DNA from: Cryptoclostridium sp964637365
Lineage (GTDB): Bacteria > Bacillota > Dehalobacteriia > UBA7702
Direction of reading: 5' to 3'
Assembly: GCA_964637365.1 (NCBI GenBank)
Contig: CAZWWH010000007.1
Location: forward strand, 1-64,000
DNA length: 64,000 nucleotides
Positions 1 to 9,118 of this stretch are shown here, in pieces; the first letter of the stretch is position 1, and each line of letters begins with the position of its first letter. The position numbers were made by a program, and so were the translations under genes. The notes beneath the pieces are model-generated. The model was given only the letters and a program-made list of their open reading frames with translations. It did no database searches and was not told the origin of the DNA.

Positions 1-70
1 GACAACAAGCCCTTTCAGTTGCTTGAACAATTTTGCTTTTTTATTCTCTAACTTTGGGGGGGGCACTTCA

Positions 71-98
71 AACGCCTGTGAATTTACAGGCGTTTTTT
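71..98 (+). terminator. Rho-independent terminator of an upstream gene
   Basis: A 9-bp perfect stem (71-79 with 86-94) around a 6-nt loop is followed by a T-run. It closes a gene that lies to the left of the window. The preceding bases include a run of eight G at 56-63 and no recognisable coding sequence. Confidence 0.85.
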
Positions 99-279
99 GT
101 AAAAATTACCAAGAGATATTTAAAGAAACTGTTGATATATGTATAATTATTAGAACAATAGGTCTGAAATAGATATTGCGAAAACAGAACAAGAACTATA
201 AAATAATATAATAATGTAGAATTAAATCACTTTGTTTGATACAAATTTGTTGTAACATGTGTGAGCATGTCAGGATTTA

Positions 280-308
280 TTGACATTAGTCATGGAAAAC
301 GGTATAAT
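280..308 (+). promoter_or_regulatory. Consensus sigma-A promoter of the polysaccharide operon
   Basis: TTGACA at 280-285 and TATAAT at 303-308 with a 17-nt spacer form a perfect consensus. Transcription should start near 315, giving a leader of about 30 nt before the first start codon at 345. The rest of the 99-279 stretch is AT-rich and holds nothing else I can name. Confidence 0.9.
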
Positions 309-344
309 GTTGATATTATTAGTATATAAGTATAGGAAGAGAAA

Positions 345-1598
345 ATGACTTGGAATGCAATCATGGAGAGTCGCCAATTAATTGAAGCTGTTGGCAGTAT
401 TATTGCCCATCGTTCCTGTGAGGATATGATTGGCGATGATATTGCTGTTTGGTCAGATTTTTTTGCGGCAGCTTATGCCCACTCTTTTTTGCCCTTAGCC
501 TATGACTTAACCCGTAATTTTAAGGGGTTTTCCCTTTTACCGGAAGAAATGCGGGAATCTGTGCGTCACCGCGCAAAGGAATTGGTTTTGTGGCAAATGG
601 TGCGTTCCGAGGATTTTTTAAAATTATTATCCACATTTAATGATATAAATACTGAATTCTTTGTGGTCAAAGGAATCTTGTGTCGCCAATTATATCCCAG
701 TCCTAATACCCGTGTTTCCTGTGACGAGGATCTTTGGGTGTCGGAAACATTTTGGGAGGAGTTTCAAAAAAAGCTTCAAGCCTTTGGTATGATTTCTCTG
801 CCGGACACCAAAGAGGAGGATTGCGTACAGACATGGCAAAAAAAAGATAGCGGTTTGGTTTTGGAAGTCCACCGCCACCTATTTGACGATACGCAGCCCT
901 ATTTTCAAAGGATGAACGGGCTTTTTGCCGATGCGTCTCGCCGCATAGTTTCGGTGACAGTGGACGGCGTGGATGTTCCCACTATGTGTCCTACGGATCA
1001 TATGCTATATTTGGTTTGCCACGGATTGAAACATTTTCTTCACAGTGGCTTTGGTTTGCGTCAGCTTTGTGATATCTGCCTTTTTGCCCAAGCCCATGAA
1101 AAAGAGATTCAGTGGAATGAGTTCTTTGAACGAATGGCATTGGTGCGGGGAGCTGTTTTTGCGGCTTCGCTTTTTGTGGCAGCTCGAGAGTATCTTGGAT
1201 TTTTCATCGGGTCGCCGGATTTGGAAAAATACCTTAGTTTGGCGGCAAAAGACACCAAACCCCTTTTTGACGATTTGCTGCAAAGCGGCATTTACGGTGG
1301 CAGCACCATGTCGCGACGGCACAGCAGTATGATAACACTGCAAAAAGTAAACGGAGGGGGACGCCACTCGTTGTGGAAAACGCTATTTCCCGCCAAGGAT
1401 TATTTGGAGAAACGGTATCCCTATTTAAAAAGTCATCCATATTGTCTGCCTGTTGCTTGGCTTCAGCGACTTGGCGGCTATGGGCGGGAATTGCTGGGAA
1501 GTTCTAAGGACAATTCTGTCCGAGACAGTTTGGCTTTGGGAAAATCCCGCAGCATCTTATTGGAGCAATACGGTATCTTGGCAGAACCGAAATCTTGA
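345..1598 (+). CDS. Nucleotidyltransferase-family protein (NTP_transf_5-like)
   Basis: A 417-residue cytoplasmic protein resembling the uncharacterised nucleotidyltransferase family often found in capsule and exopolysaccharide loci. The visible core is a VVKG segment near residue 107 followed by an Arg and a C-D-E-D-L-W stretch near 128, which matches the KG...R...D-x-D pattern of that family. It is the first gene of the operon, with AGGAAGAG 5 nt upstream of its ATG. The substrate is unknown; a role in sugar or cofactor transfer to the polymer is only an inference from its neighbours. Confidence 0.7.
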   Translation: MTWNAIMESRQLIEAVGSIIAHRSCEDMIGDDIAVWSDFFAAAYAHSFLPLAYDLTRNFKGFSLLPEEMRESVRHRAKELVLWQMVRSEDFLKLLSTFNDINTEFFVVKGILCRQLYPSPNTRVSCDEDLWVSETFWEEFQKKLQAFGMISLPDTKEEDCVQTWQKKDSGLVLEVHRHLFDDTQPYFQRMNGLFADASRRIVSVTVDGVDVPTMCPTDHMLYLVCHGLKHFLHSGFGLRQLCDICLFAQAHEKEIQWNEFFERMALVRGAVFAASLFVAAREYLGFFIGSPDLEKYLSLAAKDTKPLFDDLLQSGIYGGSTMSRRHSSMITLQKVNGGGRHSLWKTLFPAKDYLEKRYPYLKSHPYCLPVAWLQRLGGYGRELLGSSKDNSVRDSLALGKSRSILLEQYGILAEPKS

Positions 1599-1616
1599 AG
1601 GAAAGGTCGATATCAT

Positions 1617-2387
1617 TTGACGAGATCGAACCAACAATATATCTGTGATCTTCATAGTCATATTTTACCCGGTGTGGACGATGGTTCCGTATCCCTGGAG
1701 GAATCTTTGGCCATGATTGCCATGGCAGCGGATAGCGGGGTTGGCGCTATGGTGGCCACGCCTCACAGTAACCATTGGAATGGGTATGAGAATTACTGGA
1801 GTGAGGATCTGGCTGCGGATTTTGAAACTTTACGCATTGCTGTAAAGGAAGCGGGGATTCCCGTGGAGATCTTCCAGGGAATGGAAATCTTCGTTACCGA
1901 GGAAGCTGGAAGGTTGCTATCCCAGGGAGCGGTGATTCCCTTGGCTCAAACCAGATACTTATTAACAGAATTTGCCTTTGACGATTACCCAAACCGCATT
2001 GTCTATTATTTGGATGAATTTCTCTCTATGGGGTATGTGCCAATAGTGGCCCATCCTGAGCGATATTACTGCGTCCAGGATCAGCCGGGCTTTGTCCGAG
2101 ACTGGATGGAACGAGGTTGTCTGATGCAGCTCAATAAAGGCAGTTTTTTAGGGCGCTTCGGTCGCAGGGCAGCTATGGCGGCCCGGGAATTGACCTATCG
2201 CCGTCTGGTAACAGCGGTGGCCAGTGACGCTCATCATGCCGATTTCCGGACTCCCTCAATGTTTGATTTGAAAAAGCTTTTGCAGATGGAGTTTTCCGAA
2301 GAAGCCGCTGAGATTTTACTAATGGAGAACCCTCGAAGAATTTTGCAGAATCAATCTCCCGAAGATATGTTGGAACCTCTTTTTTGA
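1617..2387 (+). CDS. cpsB: CpsB/YwqE-type protein-tyrosine phosphatase (PHP family)
   Basis: A 256-residue metal-dependent phosphotyrosine phosphatase of the PHP fold. It shows the DLHSH motif (residues 11-15) followed by PGVDDG, then ATPHSN, AHPERY and ASDAHH, all metal-binding signatures of CpsB/Wzb-type enzymes. Known members dephosphorylate the capsule tyrosine kinase, and two such kinases follow 0.9 kb downstream. The start is TTG at 1617, chosen because AAGGAAAGG lies 1598-1606 and no in-frame ATG is near. It is cotranscribed with its neighbours, with an 18-nt gap to the previous gene. Confidence 0.9.
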   Translation: MTRSNQQYICDLHSHILPGVDDGSVSLEESLAMIAMAADSGVGAMVATPHSNHWNGYENYWSEDLAADFETLRIAVKEAGIPVEIFQGMEIFVTEEAGRLLSQGAVIPLAQTRYLLTEFAFDDYPNRIVYYLDEFLSMGYVPIVAHPERYYCVQDQPGFVRDWMERGCLMQLNKGSFLGRFGRRAAMAARELTYRRLVTAVASDAHHADFRTPSMFDLKKLLQMEFSEEAAEILLMENPRRILQNQSPEDMLEPLF

Positions 2388-2414
2388 TTTGGAGCTAAGG
2401 AGCCTCAGATAAAT

Positions 2415-3263
2415 ATGAAAAAACGTTTCGTAAAAATATTAATTTTTATTGCCGTCATTGCTTTTATCGCGGCTTTTGTGGTTTACGGTTTCACCCATCA
2501 GGAAACCTCTCATGGGGAGAAACCCCTGATTCATTTCGGTGCAGACCCTGTTACTGTCTCTTGGTCTGATGGAAAAGAAGGCTTGCTACAAGATGTTACT
2601 GCCGAAGATCCTGAGGATGGAGATGTCACTGCTTCTCTGTTGGTAGAGGGGCTTTCCAAATTCTGGGAGCCGGGGAAATGTACTGTAACTTATGTAGCCT
2701 TTGATTCTGACGGCAATGTCAGCCGTGTGGCCCGTGATGTTATATTTCAGGATTATGTAGTCCCAAAATTCACTTTGAGCGGCCCTCTCATCTTTCGACA
2801 GGGGAAATCGATTGATGTTTTAGCCAATGTTGGCGCCGAGGATACCTTTGACGGAGATCTCAGTCGTAATGTGAAGGCCTCTGTGGAAAATGGCTCTGAC
2901 CAAATTACCCAGGCCGGCGATTATAATGTGGAATACCGTGTTACTAACAGTATGGGGGATACTGCGCGCATTACCTTGCCTATAACGGTGATTCCGTCGT
3001 CGGAATACAGTCAGTATAATTATAGAATTGAATTGACGGAATACCTTGTCTATCTTCCTGTGGGCGCTGGCTTTGACCCGGGAACCTATTTCTCTAAGGT
3101 GCTTCAGGGAGAAAATGATGTAGTTTCCGGGCCTGGTCTGCCTAATGGTTTTGAGATCAACTCTAATATGAATACAGCGGCAGCAGGCATTTACTCTGTT
3201 ACTTATGTTTATACCGATGCCGGTGGTTCCGGTATTACACGCCTTTTGGTAGTAGTTGGATAA
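2415..3263 (+). CDS. Membrane-anchored protein with Ig-like (DUF5011/HYR-type) repeats
   Basis: A 282-residue protein with a basic start, one membrane segment at about residues 6-26 and an extracellular part made of two or three beta-sandwich repeats. The repeats contain D-P-E-D-G-D-V-T and D-T-F-D-G-D-L-S, the calcium-like or structural D-x-x-D-G-D turn typical of DUF5011/Ig-like bacterial domains. I do not recognise a specific orthologue. Its place between the phosphatase and the kinase suggests a surface or periplasm-like role in polymer export or attachment, but this is inference. Confidence 0.65.
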   Translation: MKKRFVKILIFIAVIAFIAAFVVYGFTHQETSHGEKPLIHFGADPVTVSWSDGKEGLLQDVTAEDPEDGDVTASLLVEGLSKFWEPGKCTVTYVAFDSDGNVSRVARDVIFQDYVVPKFTLSGPLIFRQGKSIDVLANVGAEDTFDGDLSRNVKASVENGSDQITQAGDYNVEYRVTNSMGDTARITLPITVIPSSEYSQYNYRIELTEYLVYLPVGAGFDPGTYFSKVLQGENDVVSGPGLPNGFEINSNMNTAAAGIYSVTYVYTDAGGSGITRLLVVVG

Positions 3264-3272
3264 GGGGAAATC

Positions 3273-4835
3273 ATGGAAGATATCGTAGAACGCAGTCAAC
3301 AAAAAGAGCGAGATATTGATTACATCAGCATCCTCCGAGATGTGGTTCGCCGCTGGCCACTGCTTGTACTGGTAGCCATTGCGGCCTTTGTGGTTTCTTA
3401 TATTGTCGTTACCGAAACTTATACGCCGAAATACACTGCCACCGCCACCTTTGTGGTATCCAGCAAAAGCGCTAATACAACAGTATTTTCTAATCTGACC
3501 GCCGCTGAGGAAATGGCGGAGGTTTTTGCTGGGGTTCTCGATAGCGACACGATGAGGAAAGCTGTAGCCGAAGATTTGGGCATTTCCAAGGTCACTTCAG
3601 AGATTGCAACGGAAGTCATTCCCGAAACTAATATTCTGGAGCTTTCCGTCACGGATCCTTCGGCACGTACCGCTTTTCTGGTCATTCAGTCTCTGATGGA
3701 ACAGTACGGTTCTGTAACTAATGAATTTATGAGCAATGCGATCTTTGAAGTATTAGCATCGCCAACCGTGCCTTCTTCTCCCGACGTTTCTATGGAGCGG
3801 AGCAAGAAAGTCGGCCGGTCAGTACTGATTGCCCTGATTGTGGCCATCGTATTATTGGCTTTCCGCTCCTATCTCAGCGATACTGTGAAAAATGAAGAGT
3901 ATGCTTCAGAACATTTGAGCGGTACCCTTTTGGCGACGCTTTACCATGAAAATACCCATAAGGGATTCCGTTTCAAAGGCACCCATAAGAGTATTCTTAT
4001 CTCCAATCCTATTACAGGTTTTGGTTATGTAGAGACGGTGAAAAAGCTTCGAACTCGTTTAGAATACCGCTTCCGCACCAAAGGCTATAAAGTTTTAATG
4101 GTCACCAGCGTATTGGAAAATGAGGGTAAATCTACTGTTTCTGCCAATATCGCTTTATCTCTGGCCCAAAAAGGAAAGCGCGTTGCATTAATTGATGCGG
4201 ACTTGCGGAAACCCGCCATTGCAAAGATTTTCGGTCTCAATATGAAGAACCGTAAGGATCTGGTAGCGTATTTAGATGGCGGCTGTTCTTTACGGGATAT
4301 TGTCCAAGTGGCAGATAATGTGCGGTTGCTGACCGCAGCCACTGGGGAAAAGGACGCATCGGATTTGGTGAATTCCTCTGCCATGAAGGGATTGATTGAA
4401 ACCCTTGCCAAACAGGCTGATTATGTGATTATTGATACTCCACCCATGACCGTGGCTGCCGATGCCGAAGCCCTGGCGGAATTTGTTGATGCCTCCCTTT
4501 TGGTGGTGCGTCAGGGGTATGCCCACTGCTCTATGATTAATGATTTCATCGATGTTTTGGGACATGGGCATTCTGATTATTTGGGCTGTGTCTTTAATAA
4601 TGTTTATTCCGGTTTTAATGTCGGCGGCAATGATTACGGTTACGGTGGCCGTGGCTACGGTGGTTATGGTTATGGCCGATATGGCTACGGCAGATACGGT
4701 TATGGCAATTATGGCAGGTACGGCTACGGACATTATGGGCAGTACGGGAAAAAGTCTAAAAAGTCCAATTATTATCAGGAAGCTGCTGAGAATGTATCTG
4801 ATGAACGGTATGAAGAAAATAGGAGTAACCGATGA
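3273..4835 (+). CDS. Polysaccharide tyrosine autokinase (Wzz-BY-kinase fusion), copy 1
   Basis: A 520-residue bacterial tyrosine kinase. The N-terminal Wzz-like chain-length domain has membrane segments at about 30-47 and 183-200. The kinase part carries a Walker A (S-V-L-E-N-E-G-K-S-T, about 277-288), Walker A' ALIDADLRKP and Walker B VIIDTPP near 385. The tail from about residue 450 is a Gly-Tyr repeat with 14 Tyr, plus three more Tyr before the end; tail Tyr clusters are the autophosphorylation sites in this family. The stop overlaps the second kinase (ATGA), indicating translational coupling. It is the likely substrate of the upstream CpsB phosphatase. Confidence 0.92.
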   Translation: MEDIVERSQQKERDIDYISILRDVVRRWPLLVLVAIAAFVVSYIVVTETYTPKYTATATFVVSSKSANTTVFSNLTAAEEMAEVFAGVLDSDTMRKAVAEDLGISKVTSEIATEVIPETNILELSVTDPSARTAFLVIQSLMEQYGSVTNEFMSNAIFEVLASPTVPSSPDVSMERSKKVGRSVLIALIVAIVLLAFRSYLSDTVKNEEYASEHLSGTLLATLYHENTHKGFRFKGTHKSILISNPITGFGYVETVKKLRTRLEYRFRTKGYKVLMVTSVLENEGKSTVSANIALSLAQKGKRVALIDADLRKPAIAKIFGLNMKNRKDLVAYLDGGCSLRDIVQVADNVRLLTAATGEKDASDLVNSSAMKGLIETLAKQADYVIIDTPPMTVAADAEALAEFVDASLLVVRQGYAHCSMINDFIDVLGHGHSDYLGCVFNNVYSGFNVGGNDYGYGGRGYGGYGYGRYGYGRYGYGNYGRYGYGHYGQYGKKSKKSNYYQEAAENVSDERYEENRSNR

Positions 4836-6223
4836 ACGAGCGCTTTGAGGATCGAAACATAACTGAAGAAAAAATCTCCTTAAAAAACCTTTTTGATGAT
4901 ATCTGGAAGGGAGTCAAAAGGCTTTACTGGATCGGTATTTTGTTGGTAGTGGTTTTATCCGGCCTCTTTTGTTTTCAAGCCAAAATATCCTATCAGCCTT
5001 CCTATGAAGCTTCTGCAACCTTCGCCGTGACCATTGGAGATAACGGCGCTAGCAGCAGTTATTTTAATAGCGCTACGGCCAAGCAAATGGTTGCAACCTT
5101 TCCATATATTCTCCAAAGTGGCATTTTAAGTGATATTGTGTCCAATGATTTAGGCTATGAGACCCTGCCCGGAGTCATTTCAGCATCATCCCTTAATGAA
5201 TCGAATCTCTTTACAATGACAGTGACATCTTCTTCTGCCCAGGACGCCTATAATATTCTTCAGTCAGTAATTGAAAACTACCCTCAAATTGCTGAATTTG
5301 TCGTAGGGGAAACGGACCTTAGTCTCATTAGCGAAACCGGTATGCCCGATGCTCCTACCAATGGCATAGCCTATACCGCTGCCATGAAAAAAGGTATTGT
5401 TATGGGATTGGGAATTTTTGTAGTGATTCTGATTCTTTTTGCTATGACCCATACCACTGTCCGGCGCACTGAGGATATAAAAAAATTAATGAATGCCAAG
5501 TGTATCGTATCGGTACCTAGGGTCGCTGTAAAACGCCGCAGCAAGGTCGCTCCGGCAGTATTATTAAATGGAGAAAAAACACCGCCGTTTTTTAAGGAGT
5601 CGATTCGCCTTCTCTGTACGAGATTAGAAAAAGAATCCGGGGTGAAAACATTGCTGGTTACCAGCGCCATCGCCGGTGAGGGAAAAACTACGATTTCTGT
5701 GAATTTGGCCGCAGCTCTGGCCCAAAGGGACAAGCGTGTTGCCCTGGTAGACTGCGATTTGCGGAATCCTTCTGTGGGCCGTGCCCTGGGTGTCGATTTA
5801 AAACATCCCGGTATTGTTGAGTATTTGAACCGTCAAGCCACTGCCGATGATATCCAGATTTCCAGCCGTGATTATGTCACTCTGACTGTGATTCCTGGCG
5901 GCAATCCCCATAAACATGCTGCCGAAATCTTGGAGCATCCCGCCCTTGGAGAACTTGTAAGGGAACTGAAGGCCCGCCACGATTATGTGATTCTTGATAC
6001 GCCGCCGTCCTTTTTGCTGACGGATGCTTCATTACTGGGGCAATACGCCGATCATGCCCTTTTTGTTATTCGGCAGGATTATGCCAGTCGTCGGGCTATC
6101 TTGAATGGTCTTGAAAATTTGGGAGAAAGCTCCGTGAAATTATGGGGCTGCGTTTTAAATTCGTCAGAACAAGGCTTTCATGCTTATGGCGGATATTCTT
6201 ATGGCAAATACGGTCGTGGATGA
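4832..6223 (+). CDS. Polysaccharide tyrosine autokinase (Wzz-BY-kinase fusion), copy 2
   Basis: A 463-residue paralogue of the preceding kinase with the same order: Wzz-like domain between two membrane segments (about 29-47 and 185-207), Walker A SAIAGEGKTT, A' ALVDCDLRNP and Walker B VILDTPP. Its C-terminal Tyr cluster is short (four Tyr in the last 16 residues). The start codon overlaps the previous stop. Having two complete fused kinases back to back is unusual; one may regulate or hetero-oligomerise with the other (inference). Confidence 0.92.
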   Translation: MNERFEDRNITEEKISLKNLFDDIWKGVKRLYWIGILLVVVLSGLFCFQAKISYQPSYEASATFAVTIGDNGASSSYFNSATAKQMVATFPYILQSGILSDIVSNDLGYETLPGVISASSLNESNLFTMTVTSSSAQDAYNILQSVIENYPQIAEFVVGETDLSLISETGMPDAPTNGIAYTAAMKKGIVMGLGIFVVILILFAMTHTTVRRTEDIKKLMNAKCIVSVPRVAVKRRSKVAPAVLLNGEKTPPFFKESIRLLCTRLEKESGVKTLLVTSAIAGEGKTTISVNLAAALAQRDKRVALVDCDLRNPSVGRALGVDLKHPGIVEYLNRQATADDIQISSRDYVTLTVIPGGNPHKHAAEILEHPALGELVRELKARHDYVILDTPPSFLLTDASLLGQYADHALFVIRQDYASRRAILNGLENLGESSVKLWGCVLNSSEQGFHAYGGYSYGKYGRG

Positions 6224-6248
6224 TTGCTGTTGATGGAGAGATCCCTTT

Positions 6249-8114
6249 ATGAAATTAAATGAACGTATTCGAAAAATTGATCCGGTAAAAACCTCCCGTA
6301 TTCTGCTGTTGATTTTCACCGATATTATATTGATTAATCTTGCCTCGTTTCTCGGCCTTTTTGTAAGGTTTGAGTTCGATATGTCCTTGCTGGACGCATC
6401 GGGATTTTTGGATAACGTCATCACATATAGCCCCTTCCATACGGTCATTACATTGTTGATTTTTTGGTGTATGCATCTTTACCGCAGCTTGTGGCGGTAT
6501 GCTAGTGTGGATGAACTGCTGCATGTGATTAATGCTTCGCTTATTACCATCATTGTGCAAACAGTGGGAATGCATTTTTGTGGCCTGTTGGTACCCCGGA
6601 GCTTTCCGGTGATTAGTTTACTGTTTCTAATCGCATTTATCGTTGCTTCTCGTTTTATGTACCGATTCTTCCGCAGCCTGCGCAGGGACAGACCTCTGAA
6701 AACCCAGCGTACTATGGTCGTGGGAGCCGGGCGTTCCGGCGCCATGCTGCTGCGGGATTTGCAAAATAGCGCCCATTCCGTTAACAGTGTTGTCTGCCTC
6801 ATTGATGATGATAAATCGAAAAAAGGCAGTTACCTTCATGGGGTCAAGGTCATTGGCGGCAGAGAAGAAATCGCCAATGCTGTGGAGACCTACCATGTAT
6901 CGGAAATTATCCTTGCGTTACCTACAGCTACCCCCAAAGAACGTAGTGAGCTTGTGTCAATTTGTCAAAAAACCAACTGCTCCCTCAGAATTATTCCCGG
7001 ACTTTTTCAGTTGGCCAGCGGAGAGGTTTGCATTGAAAAAGTTCGCAATGTGGAAATTGAAGATTTATTAGGACGTGAGGTTGTGCAGGTTGATCAAAGC
7101 GGTATTGGGGAATACCTGCAGGACAGCATTATTCTAGTGACTGGTGGAGGCGGTAGCATTGGTAGTGAGCTATGCCGGCAGATTGCCGCTTATCACCCCA
7201 AAGAATTGATTATTTTTGATATCTATGAAAACAATGTTTACGACCTGCAACAGGAGTTGCTTCATCATATGCCGGAGCTTAACTTGAAGGTGTTGATCGG
7301 TTCCGTACGTGATGAGAAAAGAGTAGATGAGATTTTTGAAACATATCATCCTGATTATGTTTTTCATGCTGCAGCGCATAAGCATGTTCCTTTGATGGAA
7401 GCGAGTCCCTTTGAGGCTATTAAAAATAATGTGTTTGGCACCTATCATGTGGCTGACGCCGCCCATCGCTTTGGTACAGCCCGTATGATTTTAATTTCCA
7501 CTGATAAGGCGGTAAATCCCACGAATGTGATGGGAGCTACCAAACGGCTTTGCGAGATGATTGTTCAGATGTTCAATCATCATAGTGAGACAGAATTCAT
7601 GGCTGTGCGCTTTGGCAATGTTTTGGGGAGCAATGGCTCTGTGATTCCTTTATTTAAACGGCAGATTGCAGAAGGTGGTCCTGTAACCGTAACTCATAAA
7701 GATATTATCCGTTATTTTATGACAATCCCCGAAGCCGTATCTCTTGTGCTGCAAGCCGGAGCCTACGCCCAGGGCGGAGAAATTTTTGTCCTTGATATGG
7801 GAGAGGCTGTCCGTATTGACGATTTGGCTAGAAATATGATTCGCCTCTCAGGCTATGAGCCTGACGTTGATATCAAAGTGGTGTATACCGGTCTCCGTCC
7901 CGGTGAAAAACTTTTTGAAGAACTGCTTTTAAAAGAAGAGGGATTGCGTCGCACAAATAATGATTTAATCTATGTCGGAAATGAAATCGACTTTGATGAA
8001 AATATTCTAAAAACACAGCTGGAAACCTTGAGTACCTTGCCGGAAAATAATGTGGCTGCTTTGTTTTCTTTGCTGGAAGCCATGGTTCCCACCTATCAAC
8101 CCCAGCGTCAGTGA
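6249..8114 (+). CDS. Membrane NDP-sugar 4,6-dehydratase/epimerase (WbpM/CapD/PglF type)
   Basis: A 621-residue enzyme with four N-terminal membrane helices (about 15-130), a first nucleotide-binding fold (VVGAGRSG, about 156) and a catalytic SDR domain starting at TGGGGSIGSE (about 297). The active-site region reads S-T-D-K-A...V-M-G-A-T-K-R, with Met in place of the usual SDR Tyr, as is characteristic of the WbpM/FlaA1 group. Such enzymes make the 4-keto-6-deoxy sugar for UDP-di-N-acetyl-sugars. It probably supplies the first sugar of the polymer controlled by the upstream genes. Confidence 0.9.
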   Translation: MKLNERIRKIDPVKTSRILLLIFTDIILINLASFLGLFVRFEFDMSLLDASGFLDNVITYSPFHTVITLLIFWCMHLYRSLWRYASVDELLHVINASLITIIVQTVGMHFCGLLVPRSFPVISLLFLIAFIVASRFMYRFFRSLRRDRPLKTQRTMVVGAGRSGAMLLRDLQNSAHSVNSVVCLIDDDKSKKGSYLHGVKVIGGREEIANAVETYHVSEIILALPTATPKERSELVSICQKTNCSLRIIPGLFQLASGEVCIEKVRNVEIEDLLGREVVQVDQSGIGEYLQDSIILVTGGGGSIGSELCRQIAAYHPKELIIFDIYENNVYDLQQELLHHMPELNLKVLIGSVRDEKRVDEIFETYHPDYVFHAAAHKHVPLMEASPFEAIKNNVFGTYHVADAAHRFGTARMILISTDKAVNPTNVMGATKRLCEMIVQMFNHHSETEFMAVRFGNVLGSNGSVIPLFKRQIAEGGPVTVTHKDIIRYFMTIPEAVSLVLQAGAYAQGGEIFVLDMGEAVRIDDLARNMIRLSGYEPDVDIKVVYTGLRPGEKLFEELLLKEEGLRRTNNDLIYVGNEIDFDENILKTQLETLSTLPENNVAALFSLLEAMVPTYQPQRQ

Positions 8115-8175
8115 GATTAACTTCGCAGGGGGAGAAATAGAAATATCGCTCAACACGGAAAAATGGGGAAAATCA

Positions 8176-9054
8176 ATGCGCAGTGTAGTGAAAAAAGTTT
8201 TATTTATACTTATATTTTTTGGAAGCATCACTGCTGTAACGGTTTTAACTTATATTTCCAATGACTGCTTGACTACCGTTTCCTATCGGCTTGCGTCTGA
8301 TTCCGTAGATAGAACTATACGGATTGTGCAGGTTTCAGATTTGCACAATCATGTATTCGGAACTGAAAATTCCAGCTTGGTGGCGGAAATCAGAAAGGCC
8401 TCGCCGGATTTGATTTTTATGACCGGCGATATGCTGAATCAGGACGACCAAAATATTTCCGTAATTTTGGATTTAATTCCGCAGCTTAAGGCAATCGCTC
8501 CGGTGTATTATTCCATGGGAAACCACGAGGTGGCTTATGAAAAGACCTTTTCCGTCGATTTGGAATCGCAGCTTTCCGCCGCTGGCGCTGAAGTATTGGA
8601 TTTCAGTTATCGTGAGGTTGTGGTTAAAGGGAATCCTCTGCGTATCGGCGGACTTTATGGCTACTGCCTGCCTAACACAGTGGAAGAGGCAAAGGATCGT
8701 GTACCAGAATCAGAATTCCTTAAGGAGTTTCAAAATACTGAGGTTCTAACTCTGTTGCTGTGCCATATGCCTGTATCATGGATTGATTACGGAAGTTTAG
8801 AGGCTTGGGACATTGATTTTATTTTTGCAGGTCATGCCCATGGTGGCCAGGTACGAATTCCTGGAATCGGTGGGCTTTACGCGCCAGACCAGGGTTGGTT
8901 CCCCGGCGATGTCTTTGGAATCTATTCATCGGAAAATGGTGACCATTCTTTGATTATTTCGGCGGGGCTTGGCAGTTCCGGCCTTATCCCTCGCTTTCAT
9001 AATATCCCTGAAATTGTAATTTTGGACATAGTGCCGCATACTGTTAAAAATTAA
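8176..9054 (+). CDS. Membrane-anchored metallophosphoesterase (YkuE/YaeI-like)
   Basis: A 292-residue calcineurin-like phosphoesterase with an N-terminal membrane anchor (about residues 5-25). The metal-binding motifs are visible in order: V-S-D-L-H-N-H, T-G-D-M, M-G-N-H-E, L-L-C-H-M-P and A-G-H-A-H-G-G. I placed the start at ATG 8176; upstream in-frame codons run into the previous gene. It ends the operon and is followed by a strong terminator. The substrate cannot be read from sequence; related proteins act on lipid-linked sugar nucleotides or nucleotides at the membrane. Confidence 0.85.
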   Translation: MRSVVKKVLFILIFFGSITAVTVLTYISNDCLTTVSYRLASDSVDRTIRIVQVSDLHNHVFGTENSSLVAEIRKASPDLIFMTGDMLNQDDQNISVILDLIPQLKAIAPVYYSMGNHEVAYEKTFSVDLESQLSAAGAEVLDFSYREVVVKGNPLRIGGLYGYCLPNTVEEAKDRVPESEFLKEFQNTEVLTLLLCHMPVSWIDYGSLEAWDIDFIFAGHAHGGQVRIPGIGGLYAPDQGWFPGDVFGIYSSENGDHSLIISAGLGSSGLIPRFHNIPEIVILDIVPHTVKN

Positions 9055-9057
9055 AAT

Positions 9058-9090
9058 AAAAAGGACTTCTCATCAAGAGAAGTCCTTTTT
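9058..9090. terminator. Bidirectional Rho-independent terminator
   Basis: A perfect 14-bp stem (9058-9071 with 9077-9090) with a 5-nt loop starts with AAAAA and ends with TTTTT, so it can stop transcription from the polysaccharide operon and from glnB on the opposite strand. Confidence 0.92.
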
Positions 9091-9118
9091 CATGGAGAAT
9101 TTTTAGGAGTTTTCAGTT

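Noticed and set aside
4540..4848. A 102-codon frame overlapping the Gly-Tyr tail of kinase 1
   Set aside because: It arises from the repetitive tail in another frame and has no start site; the repeat is explained as protein low complexity.
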